Origin: an uncultured Clostridia bacterium
GTDB lineage: Bacteria > Bacillota > Clostridia > Christensenellales > UBA1242
Direction: 5' to 3'
DNA: 64,000 bases
Assembly (NCBI GenBank): GCA_934754335.1
Contig: CAKVHY010000004.1
Location: forward strand, 1-64,000
This document shows, piece by piece, positions 42,978-52,172 of this stretch (positions are counted from its first letter, which is position 1; each line of letters opens with the position of its first letter). A model generated the notes under the pieces. It was not told the DNA's origin, made no database searches, and saw nothing but the letters and a program-made list of their open reading frames with translations. Made by a program: the position numbers and the translations under genes.

Positions 42978-43020
42978 TAAAAAAATAAAAATGGCAGACT
43001 AAAATTTATAATTTTAATCT
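42978..43020 (-). terminator. intrinsic terminator of the Ca2+ pump gene
   Basis: An 11-bp stem (42996-43006 with 43010-43020, one G-U on the minus strand) and a long T-rich tail, ten bases after the stop codon. Confidence 0.65.
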
Positions 43021-43030
43021 ACCAAAATCT

Positions 43031-45742
43031 TTATTTATTTTCTTTTCCCCTAGAAATTCTTCTAAGAATTGCTTTTTCAATTTCAACCATTGGAATTATT
43101 GCAACAGCACTTCCGATTGCCACCAACCATTCCCCCACACTTAAACTTGCAGTTTCAAAGAATGTTTGGAAGAAAGGAACAACACATGGAATAATAACCA
43201 ACACAAGTCCAACCAAGAATGAAATGTTTAAAAATTTATTTTGAAACGGATTTGAAGAGAAAAGCGATTGTTTTTGCGACCTAGTGTTATATGAATGGAA
43301 CAACTGAATAAGCGATAATGTGATAAACGCCATTGTCATTGCTTGCCTATGGTCAAGAACTGTGGCTTCAGTTCCATTTGTAAATACAAATACCCCCATT
43401 AAGAACGAGAACATCGTTAGAGCAGTTTGCATCAAACCTTGGATTATAATTTCTCTACCAGTTTTTCCACTAAACAAACTTGAATTTGTTTTTCTTGGCT
43501 TTTTGAGCATTATATCTTTCTCTGCTTTTTCAACACCTAGTGCAAGTGCTGGCAAACTATCTGTTACAAGATTTACCCACAAAATCATAATCGCACTTAA
43601 AAACATTAATGGTTTTTTCAAGATAAGTGACATAAGTGTGGTGATAAACAAACACAACACTTCAGCAATGTTTGCAGACAACAAGTATTGAACTGCTTTT
43701 TTAATATTTGCATAAACCTTACGGCCTTCTTCCACTGCAGTTATAATTGTTGCGAAATTGTCGTCACTTAAAATCATATCAGAAACGTTTTTAGAAACAT
43801 CTGTTCCTGTAATTCCCATGCCGATTCCGATATCAGCACTTTTAATTGATGGAGCATCGTTAACACCATCGCCAGTCATCGCCACAATAACTTTCATGCT
43901 CTTAAACGCTTTAACAATTCTAACCTTATTCTCAGGGCTAACTCTAGCAAACACTCTTATATCTGGCAACTTTTCCAAGAACTCTTCATCACTCATCTTA
44001 TCTAGTTCGGCACCAGTAATTGCTAAAGTTCCTTCTTCAAATATTCCGATTTCTTTAGCAATTGCTTTTGCAGTGTCTAGATGGTCACCAGTTATCATTA
44101 TAGGCTTCATGCCTGCTTTCTTACAAGTTTCAACAGCACTCTTAACTTCAGGTCTTGGCGGATCTATCATTCCCACAAGTCCAACGAAAATCAAATCATC
44201 TTCAAGTTCGTCTAATCCAAAGTCTTTAGTTTTATACGCAAGAGCCAAAACTCTTAACGCATCATAACCCATTTCCCTATTTGCTTTTTTAATTTCTGTA
44301 ATATCGTCTTCGGTGATATCTCTAACCTTATCTTCCGCTAAGATTTTTGTACACCTTTTTAGCAACATATCCACAGCACCTTTCGTGTAGGAAATCTTTT
44401 TCTCAGTTTCACCTTCTAGATGCACCGTGGACATCAACTTTCTTTTACTGTCAAAAGGAATTTCGTCAATTCTTTTATATGTTTTCTTAATTTCTCTAAC
44501 TGTTAATCCAATCTTTCTTGCATATGCCACAAGTGCCGTTTCCGTTGGATCGCCAACTAAATCGTCCTTATTTTCAATTGTGTCATTACAAAGAACCAAG
44601 CCACGTACTAAATGCTCCAATCCTTTATCCACAAAATCACAATCTTCTTTATAAAATGTACCACGGTCTAAAGTGTACAATTCTTTAACGGTCATTTTAT
44701 TTAAAGTTAAAGTACCTGTTTTATCTGAGCAGATTACTTGGCAACAACCTAATGTTTCCACAGCAGGCAAGTTTTTAACAATTGCCTTCTTTTCACTCAT
44801 TCGTTTAACGCCAAGCGCAAGCACGATTGTAACCACCGCAGGCAAACCTTCAGGAATTGCCGCCACCGCAATGGCCACCGCTGTTAAGAAACTACTTTTA
44901 ATACTTTCCGCATTAAATCCACCAACAATCACTTGCATAACGAAAACCACAAATGCAATGCCTAAAACTAAGAACGACAAGTACTTTGCAGTTTTTGCCA
45001 ACTGACCCTGAAGCGGAGTGGTGTTATTTTCTTCAACGCTAAGCATCGTGGCAATCTTGCCCATCTCAGTGTCCATGCCAGTTGCAACAACCACGCCAAC
45101 GCCTCTACCATAACTAACCACGCCAGAAGCAAACGCCATATTTTTTCTATCACCTAAAGGAGTATCAGCCTTCAAGACCAATTCTGCATCTTTAGCAGTT
45201 GGCAAACTTTCGCCTGTAAGCGATGCTTCTTCAATTTTTAAAGATTTACTTTCAATTAATCTTAAATCCGCAGGAACAATATCTCCCGCTTCCAAGATAA
45301 CTATATCACCAACAACTATCTCTTCGCTTTTAATCTTTTTAAGTTCACCTTCACGCATAACTTTAGCAAAAGGTTTATTTAAATTTTTAAGAGCATCAAG
45401 AGCCTTATTTGCTTTATTCTCCTGAACAAATCCTATGATCGCGTTTATGATTACTATTAAAAGTATAACCCCACTATCAACAAGTTCAATATAATCAGGT
45501 TCTGGTTCTATAAACACAAGAATAGCCGAAACAATGGAAGCGATAATCAAAACCAAAATCATCATATCTTTAAATTGGTCTAAAAATCTAAGGAAGCCAT
45601 TTCTTCTTGGCTTTTCTTTTATTTCATTTTTACCGCCTCTAAGCAACCTTTCTTTTGCGTCCTCTTCCGTTAAACCTTCTTTAGATGACACAACTTTTTC
45701 AACAACATCATCTTTTGAATAAATAAAACTATTCTTTAACAT
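43031..45742 (-). CDS. P-type calcium-transporting ATPase, 903 aa
   Basis: Ten membrane segments in the P2A (SERCA/PMCA-like) layout. Phosphorylation site D340 in CSDKTGTLT; TGES in the actuator domain; TGDHLDTA and MTGDGVNDAP in the P-domain; PEGLP in segment 4 and N/D residues in segment 6 (LWVNLVTDSLPA), which are the Ca2+ ligands. It pumps Ca2+ out using ATP. I start at 45742, where ATG follows GGAGAA; the longer frame starts with TTG and no site. Divergent from a CaCA exchanger. Confidence 0.92.
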   Translation of the reverse strand: MLKNSFIYSKDDVVEKVVSSKEGLTEEDAKERLLRGGKNEIKEKPRRNGFLRFLDQFKDMMILVLIIASIVSAILVFIEPEPDYIELVDSGVILLIVIINAIIGFVQENKANKALDALKNLNKPFAKVMREGELKKIKSEEIVVGDIVILEAGDIVPADLRLIESKSLKIEEASLTGESLPTAKDAELVLKADTPLGDRKNMAFASGVVSYGRGVGVVVATGMDTEMGKIATMLSVEENNTTPLQGQLAKTAKYLSFLVLGIAFVVFVMQVIVGGFNAESIKSSFLTAVAIAVAAIPEGLPAVVTIVLALGVKRMSEKKAIVKNLPAVETLGCCQVICSDKTGTLTLNKMTVKELYTLDRGTFYKEDCDFVDKGLEHLVRGLVLCNDTIENKDDLVGDPTETALVAYARKIGLTVREIKKTYKRIDEIPFDSKRKLMSTVHLEGETEKKISYTKGAVDMLLKRCTKILAEDKVRDITEDDITEIKKANREMGYDALRVLALAYKTKDFGLDELEDDLIFVGLVGMIDPPRPEVKSAVETCKKAGMKPIMITGDHLDTAKAIAKEIGIFEEGTLAITGAELDKMSDEEFLEKLPDIRVFARVSPENKVRIVKAFKSMKVIVAMTGDGVNDAPSIKSADIGIGMGITGTDVSKNVSDMILSDDNFATIITAVEEGRKVYANIKKAVQYLLSANIAEVLCLFITTLMSLILKKPLMFLSAIMILWVNLVTDSLPALALGVEKAEKDIMLKKPRKTNSSLFSGKTGREIIIQGLMQTALTMFSFLMGVFVFTNGTEATVLDHRQAMTMAFITLSLIQLFHSYNTRSQKQSLFSSNPFQNKFLNISFLVGLVLVIIPCVVPFFQTFFETASLSVGEWLVAIGSAVAIIPMVEIEKAILRRISRGKENK

Positions 45743-45885
45743 TTCTCCATTTCCAACTTTTATAATTTCATTTATACATTTTACACAACAATTCCTTTTT
45801 TTCAAAATAAAATTAAGAGTGTTTTCATCCTTTTTAAGAATATATTATGTTTTTGGTTAGTAATATGTTTCTAGGAGATTAATTT

Positions 45886-46842
45886 ATGAAAGCACTTCTC
45901 TTTTCTTTACTCTTCATAATAGGACTAGCCTTTATCATCTATGGCGGAAACATGCTTGTTAGAAACGCTCTTAAGATTAGCAAGATAACAGGCATTCCAG
46001 AAATATTAATAGGTGCAACGATTGTTTCTCTTGCAACAACTCTGCCTGAATTATCCGTTACAGTTTTTAGTTCCGTTGGCAATCTAAACGACTTAGCAAT
46101 TGGAAACGCAATCGGAAGCGTGTTATTTAACCTTTTATTTATAATAGGTTTATGCGTGTTCTTTTCACCGCAAAAGGTTGATGCAAAAAACATTCGAAAA
46201 AATTTCTTTATACTTCTTTTCACTTGCCTATATCTTCTTATCTTAGGAATATTTAATTTCTTAAACCTTTTTACAGGAATATCACTTATTGTCATTTTTA
46301 TTACATTTTTTGTCATAAACATTATAGATGCAAACAGAAAAATAAAAATAGAAGGTATTCAGGTTCAGGCTGTTCCCAAGAATTATAAGAAACAATTAGT
46401 GGTGGTGATACTCGCTTTTATTCTTGGGGCAATATTTGTTACAGTGGGTGCTAAAATGCTTGTAAGCAGTGGTGAAAATATTGCACATTTATTAGGTATT
46501 AGTGAGCATATAATAGGAGTAACAATTGTGGCTATGGGGACAAGCCTTCCAGAACTTGTAACTGCAATTAATAGCATAAGACTTCATTCCACAAATATTG
46601 CAATTGGCAACACACTAGGAGCAAATATCTTAAGTTCCACACTTCTAGTTGGCACAACCACAATCATGAATGGCAACACCCTACACTTAGAAAAAAATAT
46701 AATTTGGATTGCCTTGCCAGTTATAATTTTATCCTTACTTGTTCTATATATTCCAATTGCAAGGAAAGGAAAAACTAATAGAATTCAAGGCATCATATTA
46801 CTTACAATGTTTTTAATCTACTATCTAACTTTATTATTTTAA
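45886..46842 (+). CDS. CaCA-family sodium/calcium exchanger, YrbG-like, 318 aa
   Basis: Ten membrane segments and two inverted alpha repeats: ATIVSLATTLPELSVT...AIGNAIGSVLFN and VTIVAMGTSLPELVTA...AIGNTLGANILS, each with the G-[TA]-[ST]-x-P-E core whose glutamate binds Ca2+. It should export Ca2+ against Na+ or H+. AGGAG precedes ATG. It shares a 143-base divergent promoter region with the Ca2+ pump, and the M1 peptidase follows after 12 bases. Confidence 0.92.
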   Translation: MKALLFSLLFIIGLAFIIYGGNMLVRNALKISKITGIPEILIGATIVSLATTLPELSVTVFSSVGNLNDLAIGNAIGSVLFNLLFIIGLCVFFSPQKVDAKNIRKNFFILLFTCLYLLILGIFNFLNLFTGISLIVIFITFFVINIIDANRKIKIEGIQVQAVPKNYKKQLVVVILAFILGAIFVTVGAKMLVSSGENIAHLLGISEHIIGVTIVAMGTSLPELVTAINSIRLHSTNIAIGNTLGANILSSTLLVGTTTIMNGNTLHLEKNIIWIALPVIILSLLVLYIPIARKGKTNRIQGIILLTMFLIYYLTLLF

Positions 46843-46854
46843 AAGGAGAATATT

Positions 46855-48324
46855 ATGAAAAAACTTTTAAGTTTATTATTCATTTTTGCATTTGTAATCT
46901 TAGGCTCGGCTTGTTCTTTAACACTTGAAAAAGTATCTAAAGATTTAAGCACTTATTCATTAGATATCGAATATTTAAACGACTCTCACGCATTAAATGT
47001 AACTCAAAATTTAAAACTCAAAAATCCAACCGACACTTCACTAAATGAATTATATTTTCACCTATATCCAGCAGCATTTAGCGAAGGTGCAGTAAACAAA
47101 CCAGTTGGTGTTCTTAGCAAAGTTAAAGCATATCCAAATGGTGAAAGTTATGGAAAAATTGAAATTCAAACAGTACAAAACAACTCCGCTGATTTAACCT
47201 ACAATCTAGATGGCACAGATAAGGATTTTTTAAAAGTGGAATTATCTTCACCATTAGAGATTGGTTCTAGCATCGACCTTACATTTACATATAACGTTCA
47301 GTTGCCAAACATCAATCACAGGTTCGGTTATGGCAATAACACTATAAATTGTGCCAATTTCTACCCTATTCTTTGCGTTTATGAAGAAGATTGGGTTAAA
47401 GAGCCATATAATTATAACGGTGATCCATTCTATTCCTACATGGCAAATTATAATGTAAATTTAACAGCACCTTCTAATTTAATCTTAGCAACAACTGGAG
47501 AAATTAAATCCGTTCAAGAAGAAGAAAACAAGAAATCTTATTCTATTAACGCTCTAGCAGTTAGAGATTATGCATTTGTTTTATCTGAAAAATTTGGAGT
47601 TCTAGAAGAACAAGTTGGCAAAACAAACGTTAAATATTATTACTATGACGAAGAAAATCCTGAAGAATTTTTAAAAGCAAGCGTGGATTCTTTAAACACA
47701 TTCAACGAGTTATTTGGCGAATATCCTTATTCCACCTTATCTGTTGTTAAATCTAATTTTGTGCATGGTGGAATGGAATATCCAAATTTAGTTTTAATTA
47801 GTGACGACACTGCAGAGAAAGCAGATTATATTAATGTAATTGTTCATGAAATTGCTCACCAATGGTGGTATGGACTTGTTGGAAACGACGAATTTAGATT
47901 TGGTTGGTTAGACGAAGGTTTAACTGAATACTCAACAAATTTATTTTATCAGAACAATCCCGAATACAATGTTGACGCAAACGAAGTGATTAAAAACACC
48001 ACTTCTAGTTGGGTTACATTTGTGGATTTATACACATCTGTTTTAGGCGATGTGGACACATCTATGTGTAGAGCATTAGACGAATATAAAACTGAACCTG
48101 AATATGTTTACGTTACATATGTAAAAGGCATGTTATTCTTCAACGAACTAAGGAATTTACTTGGAGAAGCAAAGTTCTTAAAAGCAGTTCAAACATATTT
48201 CGAAACATATAAGTTTCAGAACGTTACACCAGACCATTTACTAGGAATTTTTGAACAAGTTTCACACACAGATTTGCAAGGATTCTTTGATAGTTGGATT
48301 AACGGAAAAGTTGTAATTAAATAA
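46855..48324 (+). CDS. M1-family metallopeptidase lipoprotein, 489 aa
   Basis: A signal peptide ends in lipobox LGSAC. After a beta-rich N-terminal domain comes the gluzincin site H331-E332-x-x-H335 and E354 (WLDEGLTEY), exactly 18 residues later, so zinc binding is complete. GGMEYPN is the GxMEN exopeptidase-type motif with N shifted, so aminopeptidase activity is likely but not certain. It acts on the outer face of the membrane. AAAAGGAG precedes ATG; probably co-transcribed with the exchanger. Confidence 0.88.
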   Translation: MKKLLSLLFIFAFVILGSACSLTLEKVSKDLSTYSLDIEYLNDSHALNVTQNLKLKNPTDTSLNELYFHLYPAAFSEGAVNKPVGVLSKVKAYPNGESYGKIEIQTVQNNSADLTYNLDGTDKDFLKVELSSPLEIGSSIDLTFTYNVQLPNINHRFGYGNNTINCANFYPILCVYEEDWVKEPYNYNGDPFYSYMANYNVNLTAPSNLILATTGEIKSVQEEENKKSYSINALAVRDYAFVLSEKFGVLEEQVGKTNVKYYYYDEENPEEFLKASVDSLNTFNELFGEYPYSTLSVVKSNFVHGGMEYPNLVLISDDTAEKADYINVIVHEIAHQWWYGLVGNDEFRFGWLDEGLTEYSTNLFYQNNPEYNVDANEVIKNTTSSWVTFVDLYTSVLGDVDTSMCRALDEYKTEPEYVYVTYVKGMLFFNELRNLLGEAKFLKAVQTYFETYKFQNVTPDHLLGIFEQVSHTDLQGFFDSWINGKVVIK

Positions 48325-48336
48325 AGAAATGTTTTC

Positions 48337-48370
48337 AAATAGCAAAAGACAAAACTTTTGCTATTTTTTA
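48337..48370 (+). terminator. intrinsic terminator
   Basis: A 12-bp perfect stem (48337-48348 with 48355-48366) and a T run after the M1 peptidase gene. Confidence 0.88.
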
Positions 48371-48466
48371 TCTCATTTACATAATTTACCATAGTTTTAG
48401 GCAATCATTTTATTTGCAAAATTTGTCATAATTTGTTACAATCTAATTACTTAAAAGGACATACCA

Positions 48467-49258
48467 ATGAAAATTTGTACATTAGCAAGTTCCTCTAAAG
48501 GAAACTGCACAATTGTTTATACCGAAAATACAAAAATATTAATAGATTGTGGAATAACTATTTCCGAACTTACAGCAAAACTACAAGTTTTAGGAATTAG
48601 TCCTAGCGAGATAGATGGCGTTTTAGTTACTCATGAACATTTCGACCATACTTGCGGAATCAACAACTTAGCAAAAAGATATGGCACAACAATTTATTGT
48701 CATGAAGATGCTCTATATGGAATAATGCAAAAAGCAAAAAGTATTCCATCGGAAAACTTTATTTTCTTCAACCGCCTGCCTTTTGATATTGGAGATTTCC
48801 ATATTCAACCTTTTAATCTTCCGCATGATGTACCTGCTTGCGTGGGCTATACGATTGAGAATAATGGCGTTAAATTTAGCATCGCCACCGACCTTGGTCA
48901 CGTAACCGATGAGATAGTTGGAAACTTAGTGGATAGCAAATTAGTTATATTAGAATCTAATCACGATCCAGATAGATTAAAAGCAAATCCGCACTACCCT
49001 TCATATCTAAAAGCAAGAATTTTAGGGCCGAATGGACACTTGAGCAATCTTACTAGTGCGAGCGTTATAGAGCAATTAGCATATGGCAAAACAAAGCAAG
49101 TTTTACTTGCCCACTTAAGTGAAGAAAATAATACTCCTGATTTAGCATACACTACAATCAAAGATTATCTTGCTTCAAAAGGCATAATTGTGGGCGTTAA
49201 TATCAAGATAGATGTTGCGTCACCAAAAAATCTTAGCCCAATATTTGTTTTAAAGTAA
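48467..49258 (+). CDS. metallo-beta-lactamase-fold hydrolase, WalJ/YycJ-like, 263 aa
   Basis: It begins with the family hallmark ASSSKGNCT and ILIDCGI, has THEHFDH for metals, a D in TDLGH, and ends with GPNGHLSN and HLSEEN. The WalJ family resembles RNase J/ElaC nucleases; in Bacillus it belongs to the WalKR operon, but no walKR is here. AAAGGAC precedes ATG. Confidence 0.85.
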   Translation: MKICTLASSSKGNCTIVYTENTKILIDCGITISELTAKLQVLGISPSEIDGVLVTHEHFDHTCGINNLAKRYGTTIYCHEDALYGIMQKAKSIPSENFIFFNRLPFDIGDFHIQPFNLPHDVPACVGYTIENNGVKFSIATDLGHVTDEIVGNLVDSKLVILESNHDPDRLKANPHYPSYLKARILGPNGHLSNLTSASVIEQLAYGKTKQVLLAHLSEENNTPDLAYTTIKDYLASKGIIVGVNIKIDVASPKNLSPIFVLK

Positions 49259-49266
49259 AAAATATC

Positions 49267-49869
49267 ATGGAAGAAAAAGAAGAAAAGTTTGATTTAAAAA
49301 AATTTAATAATTCATATTACAATCGACGAGAAAAAGGTTTGATTGAAATTGGTTTAGAAGATATAGACGATTTCTATTCTCCTTATTCTTTGAAGAGCAA
49401 TAAACAAATAGATAAAGATGTGGACGATCATATAACCAATATAGCAAACTACATTCCCATAAATAAAGATATAGATTTAGATATCTATTTGGAAAAGATG
49501 CCCGATTCCAAAACCAAGAAAGAAGCAATAACCACATTTAGAAAATCTTATGCGGAATACTTGCTTGAATTACATGCAGAAAAGAAACGTTTATTAATCT
49601 TGGCATCAATATTATTTCTTATTGGAATATCTTTTTTAACTTGTTTATTTGTATTTAACTTGAATGAAAAATCATTGTTTGTTTATTCTCTAGTGGAAAT
49701 TGCAGCATGGGTTTTCGTTTGGGAAGCATTAGACATTTCATGCTTTCATTGTCACTCAATTAATGTTAAATCCAAAAGAGCAAAAAAACTTTTAAACGCC
49801 GATATAACGTTTAAAACCTATAAAAAAGAAAGCAATATCGTTAAACACACAAAAAGTTTAAAGAAGTAA
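49267..49869 (+). CDS. hypothetical protein with two membrane segments, 200 aa
   Basis: An acidic, Asn/Asp/Lys-rich N-terminal 105 residues, then two membrane segments (about 112-132 and 138-158), and a basic C-terminal tail with CFHCHS just after the second segment. I do not recognise it. It lies eight bases after the WalJ-like gene and 17 bases before the guanylate kinase-like gene, so the three look like one operon. The ribosome binding site is weak. Confidence 0.7.
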   Translation: MEEKEEKFDLKKFNNSYYNRREKGLIEIGLEDIDDFYSPYSLKSNKQIDKDVDDHITNIANYIPINKDIDLDIYLEKMPDSKTKKEAITTFRKSYAEYLLELHAEKKRLLILASILFLIGISFLTCLFVFNLNEKSLFVYSLVEIAAWVFVWEALDISCFHCHSINVKSKRAKKLLNADITFKTYKKESNIVKHTKSLKK

Positions 49870-49886
49870 GATAAAAGGAGTTTATT

Positions 49887-50723
49887 ATGAGCAATAATCT
49901 ATTTGTATTTGTTTCTGGTTCATCAGGAGTTGGTAAAAATACTGTTATAAACACATTAATGAGTAAAGATAACGAAATCGAATTTTTAAGGTCACACACT
50001 TCAAGACCTAGAAGAGTGGACGATAAAGAGAATGTTTATTACTTTGTTCCATCAAATGCAGAGTTTGAAAAAATGATTGAAAAAGGCGATATTCTTGAAT
50101 TTGATAAGTTCAACAACCATTATTACGGAATAAGTATTTCTGAATTAAAAAATCAGGCAAAGAAAGATAAAACAATTATTAAAGATTTAACAGTTTTGGG
50201 CGTTAGCAACGTTAAAACCCTTTTAAAAGACAAATTAAACATAGTGTCTGTATTTCTTACTGCAGATAAAAAAGTGCTTAAAAATCGCCTTATAAATCGT
50301 CAAACCAATAAAAAACAAATTAAAAATCGTTTAAAAGTGTATAAGCACGAACAAAAGCAAATGACAAATTATGATTTCGTTATTTACAATAATGATTTAG
50401 ATAAAACTCTAGATAAAATGAATGCAATAATAAATATTTCTAGAAACAATATACCTGTTTTGGCGATTGAAAGTTGCCAAAAGGTTAATGGAAAGAAAGT
50501 GGACAAATTGGCAAACAAGGCGCTTAAGGGAAAACAATTAAAACCTATTAAAGTTATTGCTCACGATGGAATGGTTTATATAACTGAGGGGTTAAATGAA
50601 TATTTAGCAGAAATAAAAAGCAAAACCCATTCAAATTTTGTTTTCGTTGAAAACAATAAGAATCTAAAGCCAGACGAAAACAATATCAAAGAATGGAAAA
50701 AATTAATTGATTTATATAAATAA
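49887..50723 (+). CDS. guanylate kinase-like protein with C-terminal extension, 278 aa
   Basis: Residues 1-185 follow guanylate kinase: P-loop GSSGVGKNT (Asn in place of the usual Ser after Lys), the GMP block SHTSRPRRVDDKENVYYF, EFDKFNNHYYG, and a lid RLINRQTN. The last 85 residues are an added domain; its run LANKALKGKQLKPIKVIAHDG...YITEGLNEYLAE resembles the ParB/sulfiredoxin-type fold (the DG...I-x-G-x-x-R/E-x-x-A pattern), without the usual arginine. It may be a regulated or non-canonical kinase and not the main Gmk. AAAAGGAG precedes ATG. Confidence 0.75.
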   Translation: MSNNLFVFVSGSSGVGKNTVINTLMSKDNEIEFLRSHTSRPRRVDDKENVYYFVPSNAEFEKMIEKGDILEFDKFNNHYYGISISELKNQAKKDKTIIKDLTVLGVSNVKTLLKDKLNIVSVFLTADKKVLKNRLINRQTNKKQIKNRLKVYKHEQKQMTNYDFVIYNNDLDKTLDKMNAIINISRNNIPVLAIESCQKVNGKKVDKLANKALKGKQLKPIKVIAHDGMVYITEGLNEYLAEIKSKTHSNFVFVENNKNLKPDENNIKEWKKLIDLYK

Positions 50724-50726
50724 TAA

Positions 50727-50764
50727 AAAAAACTAGATATGAATTTAATATCTAGTTTTTTTTA
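50727..50764. terminator. bidirectional intrinsic terminator
   Basis: A 14-bp perfect stem (50727-50740 with 50748-50761) between the convergent kinase and pyrophosphatase genes. Confidence 0.88.
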
Positions 50765-51097
50765 TCTTATAATCTCATGCTCAAACCATTGCTCTTGAAA
50801 TTCCACTAAAGCATCAATTTGCTCGTTTGAATATTGCTTTCCGTCTTTCACAACCACCAATTTATCATCATCGTCATTCAATCTATGAATCACTGCAATA
50901 ACTCTACCTTCAAAGGTTTCAAGTGGTTTATGTTCGCCCAAAACATAAGCATCTAATTCTTCACCATCTCCTGAAATTGTGTTTGGAATAAAACCATAGT
51001 TAACTGAATAAATAAAACCATGCTTTGGATGCACACTCCCCAATGGTCTATCCATTTTAACTTTTACAATCTTGCCGATATAATTTCTTACTTCCAT
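50762..51097 (-). CDS. small inorganic pyrophosphatase-like protein, 111 aa
   Basis: It resembles the core of class I pyrophosphatase: DRPLGSVHPKHGFIYSVNYGFIP, then SGDGEELDAYVLG, and DDDDKLVV. The D-G-D-P-x-D metal loop reads DGEELD, so the middle aspartate is glutamate. At 111 residues it lacks the ends of the usual 160-180 residue enzyme, yet short versions of this kind are common in Clostridia. Activity is therefore likely but not assured. The ribosome binding site is weak. Confidence 0.7.
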   Translation of the reverse strand: MEVRNYIGKIVKVKMDRPLGSVHPKHGFIYSVNYGFIPNTISGDGEELDAYVLGEHKPLETFEGRVIAVIHRLNDDDDKLVVVKDGKQYSNEQIDALVEFQEQWFEHEIIR

Positions 51098-51110
51098 ATA
51101 TTTCTTTTCT

Positions 51111-51142
51111 CAAAAAAAAAAAGGCGAAATCCTGCCTTTATT
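51111..51142 (-). terminator. intrinsic terminator of the hicB-like gene
   Basis: AAAGGC/GCCTTT stem (51120-51125 with 51134-51139) and a run of 11 T residues on the minus strand, overlapping the stop codon at 51138. Confidence 0.75.
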
Positions 51143-51431
51143 TTCTATGAATACTCTTATTTTTATCATCTAATGTGGCTTCCACAAGCACACAGATATT
51201 TTTTGGATTATCTTGAACTAGAGTTTCAAAATCCATTGGAGTTGGCAACTCATATTCTTCTTGGTCTTTCAAACTTTGCTCCAAGAAAGTAGCCAAAAAT
51301 TGCTCACCCCTAGAGTGCGCTTCTTCAACCGAATCACCTTCAACATAAATGCCCAAATCTTCAATTGCAAGGACATAAACCTTTGAATCAGGTTCGTAAT
51401 AAATAACTGCTGGATAAACAAATTTTCTCAT
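51138..51431 (-). CDS. HicB-family antitoxin-like protein, 97 aa
   Basis: The partial RNase H-like fold of HicB is seen: YPAVIYYEPDSKVYVLAIEDLGIYVEGDSVEEA, a helix with FLEQSL, and the ELPTP turn. There is no DNA-binding tail (Arc-like or helix-turn-helix), and no hicA toxin gene on either side. The start at 51431 has GGGG upstream; the ORF start at 51443 has none. It is probably a solitary regulator or remnant. Confidence 0.7.
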   Translation of the reverse strand: MRKFVYPAVIYYEPDSKVYVLAIEDLGIYVEGDSVEEAHSRGEQFLATFLEQSLKDQEEYELPTPMDFETLVQDNPKNICVLVEATLDDKNKSIHRK

Positions 51432-51471
51432 AACTAACCCCAATAATTTATTCCATACTTAATAAATTATA

Positions 51472-51508
51472 TCAAAAAAAAACGCATAAGCAAAATGCAA
51501 ATGCGATT
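51472..51508 (-). terminator. probable intrinsic terminator
   Basis: CGCAT/ATGCG stem with nine T residues on the minus strand, 40 bases after the 51551 gene. Confidence 0.5.
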
Positions 51509-51550
51509 TTTTCGAATTTTTTTAATGTTTTAAGTCGTATTTTTTTAAAT

Positions 51551-52012
51551 TTATGCAAATTCTTTGCCTTCGGCTCCCATTTCTTTTGCAGAAACTTTAA
51601 CAGCATCAACATATTGCTTTGTTTTTTCGCCTAAAAGCACTTGTTCAGTAACAGTTTTACCATCTAGCAATGTTTCTCTTGCAGATTGAACGCAATCAGC
51701 CACTTCTCTAACATTTGTTTTAAACAAACTAAATGGTTCATGCTCCAAAACTCCGCATTTAATCAATTGATTAACAACACCCACCGTGGAAATTGGCATA
51801 TTTGCTTCAGCATCAATCTCGCCAAACATATTAACATCATTAAATCTTTTTAATGGAGAAGTATCAATCATAATCACTTTACCATTAACTGTTCCCATAA
51901 TGCAATCTTTCACATTGGCAGAAACATCAATCCAACCGCCTGATGCTCCGATGATTGTGAAAATATCACCATAAATATTTTGCATAGAATATTTTTCTTG
52001 TAGATTTTCCAT
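51551..52012 (-). CDS. hypothetical protein with a structured 5' leader, 153 aa
   Basis: A soluble protein; the N-terminal half looks like beta strands (GDIFTIIGASGGWIDVS..CIMGTVNGKVIMIDTS) and the C-terminal third is helical. No family recognised. AAAAGGAG precedes ATG. It has a consensus promoter about 160 bases upstream and a long leader that folds, so its expression is probably controlled after transcription starts. Confidence 0.7.
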   Translation of the reverse strand: MENLQEKYSMQNIYGDIFTIIGASGGWIDVSANVKDCIMGTVNGKVIMIDTSPLKRFNDVNMFGEIDAEANMPISTVGVVNQLIKCGVLEHEPFSLFKTNVREVADCVQSARETLLDGKTVTEQVLLGEKTKQYVDAVKVSAKEMGAEGKEFA

Positions 52013-52079
52013 AGGTTATCTCCTTTTTACCGCAAATTTCATTTGAAATTTCAATAACTAAAAAATAACTTCCACCCTT

Positions 52080-52151
52080 TTTAAATGAATTTTTATATCT
52101 ACACTTTTGAATTTTCATTCACCTTATAAAGCATAGACCAATTCATTTAAA
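52080..52151 (-). promoter_or_regulatory. folded mRNA leader of the 51551 gene
   Basis: Read on the minus strand, three nested helices form one long hairpin. The outer is 12 bp (52140-52151 with 52080-52091), the middle 7 bp with G-U pairs (52131-52137 with 52098-52104), and the inner is GAAU/AUUC closed by GAAA (52109-52120). A second small hairpin (52034-52051) lies between it and the ribosome binding site. I cannot match it to a known riboswitch. The rest of 52013-52352 holds no gene. Confidence 0.55.
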
Positions 52152-52172
52152 TATCGCTTTTAACGATACTTA

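Noticed and set aside
43758..44267. + strand open frame of 169 codons inside the Ca2+ pump gene
   Set aside because: Antisense shadow of a gene whose motifs are all intact; low-complexity Ser/Leu/Ile product is typical of such shadows.
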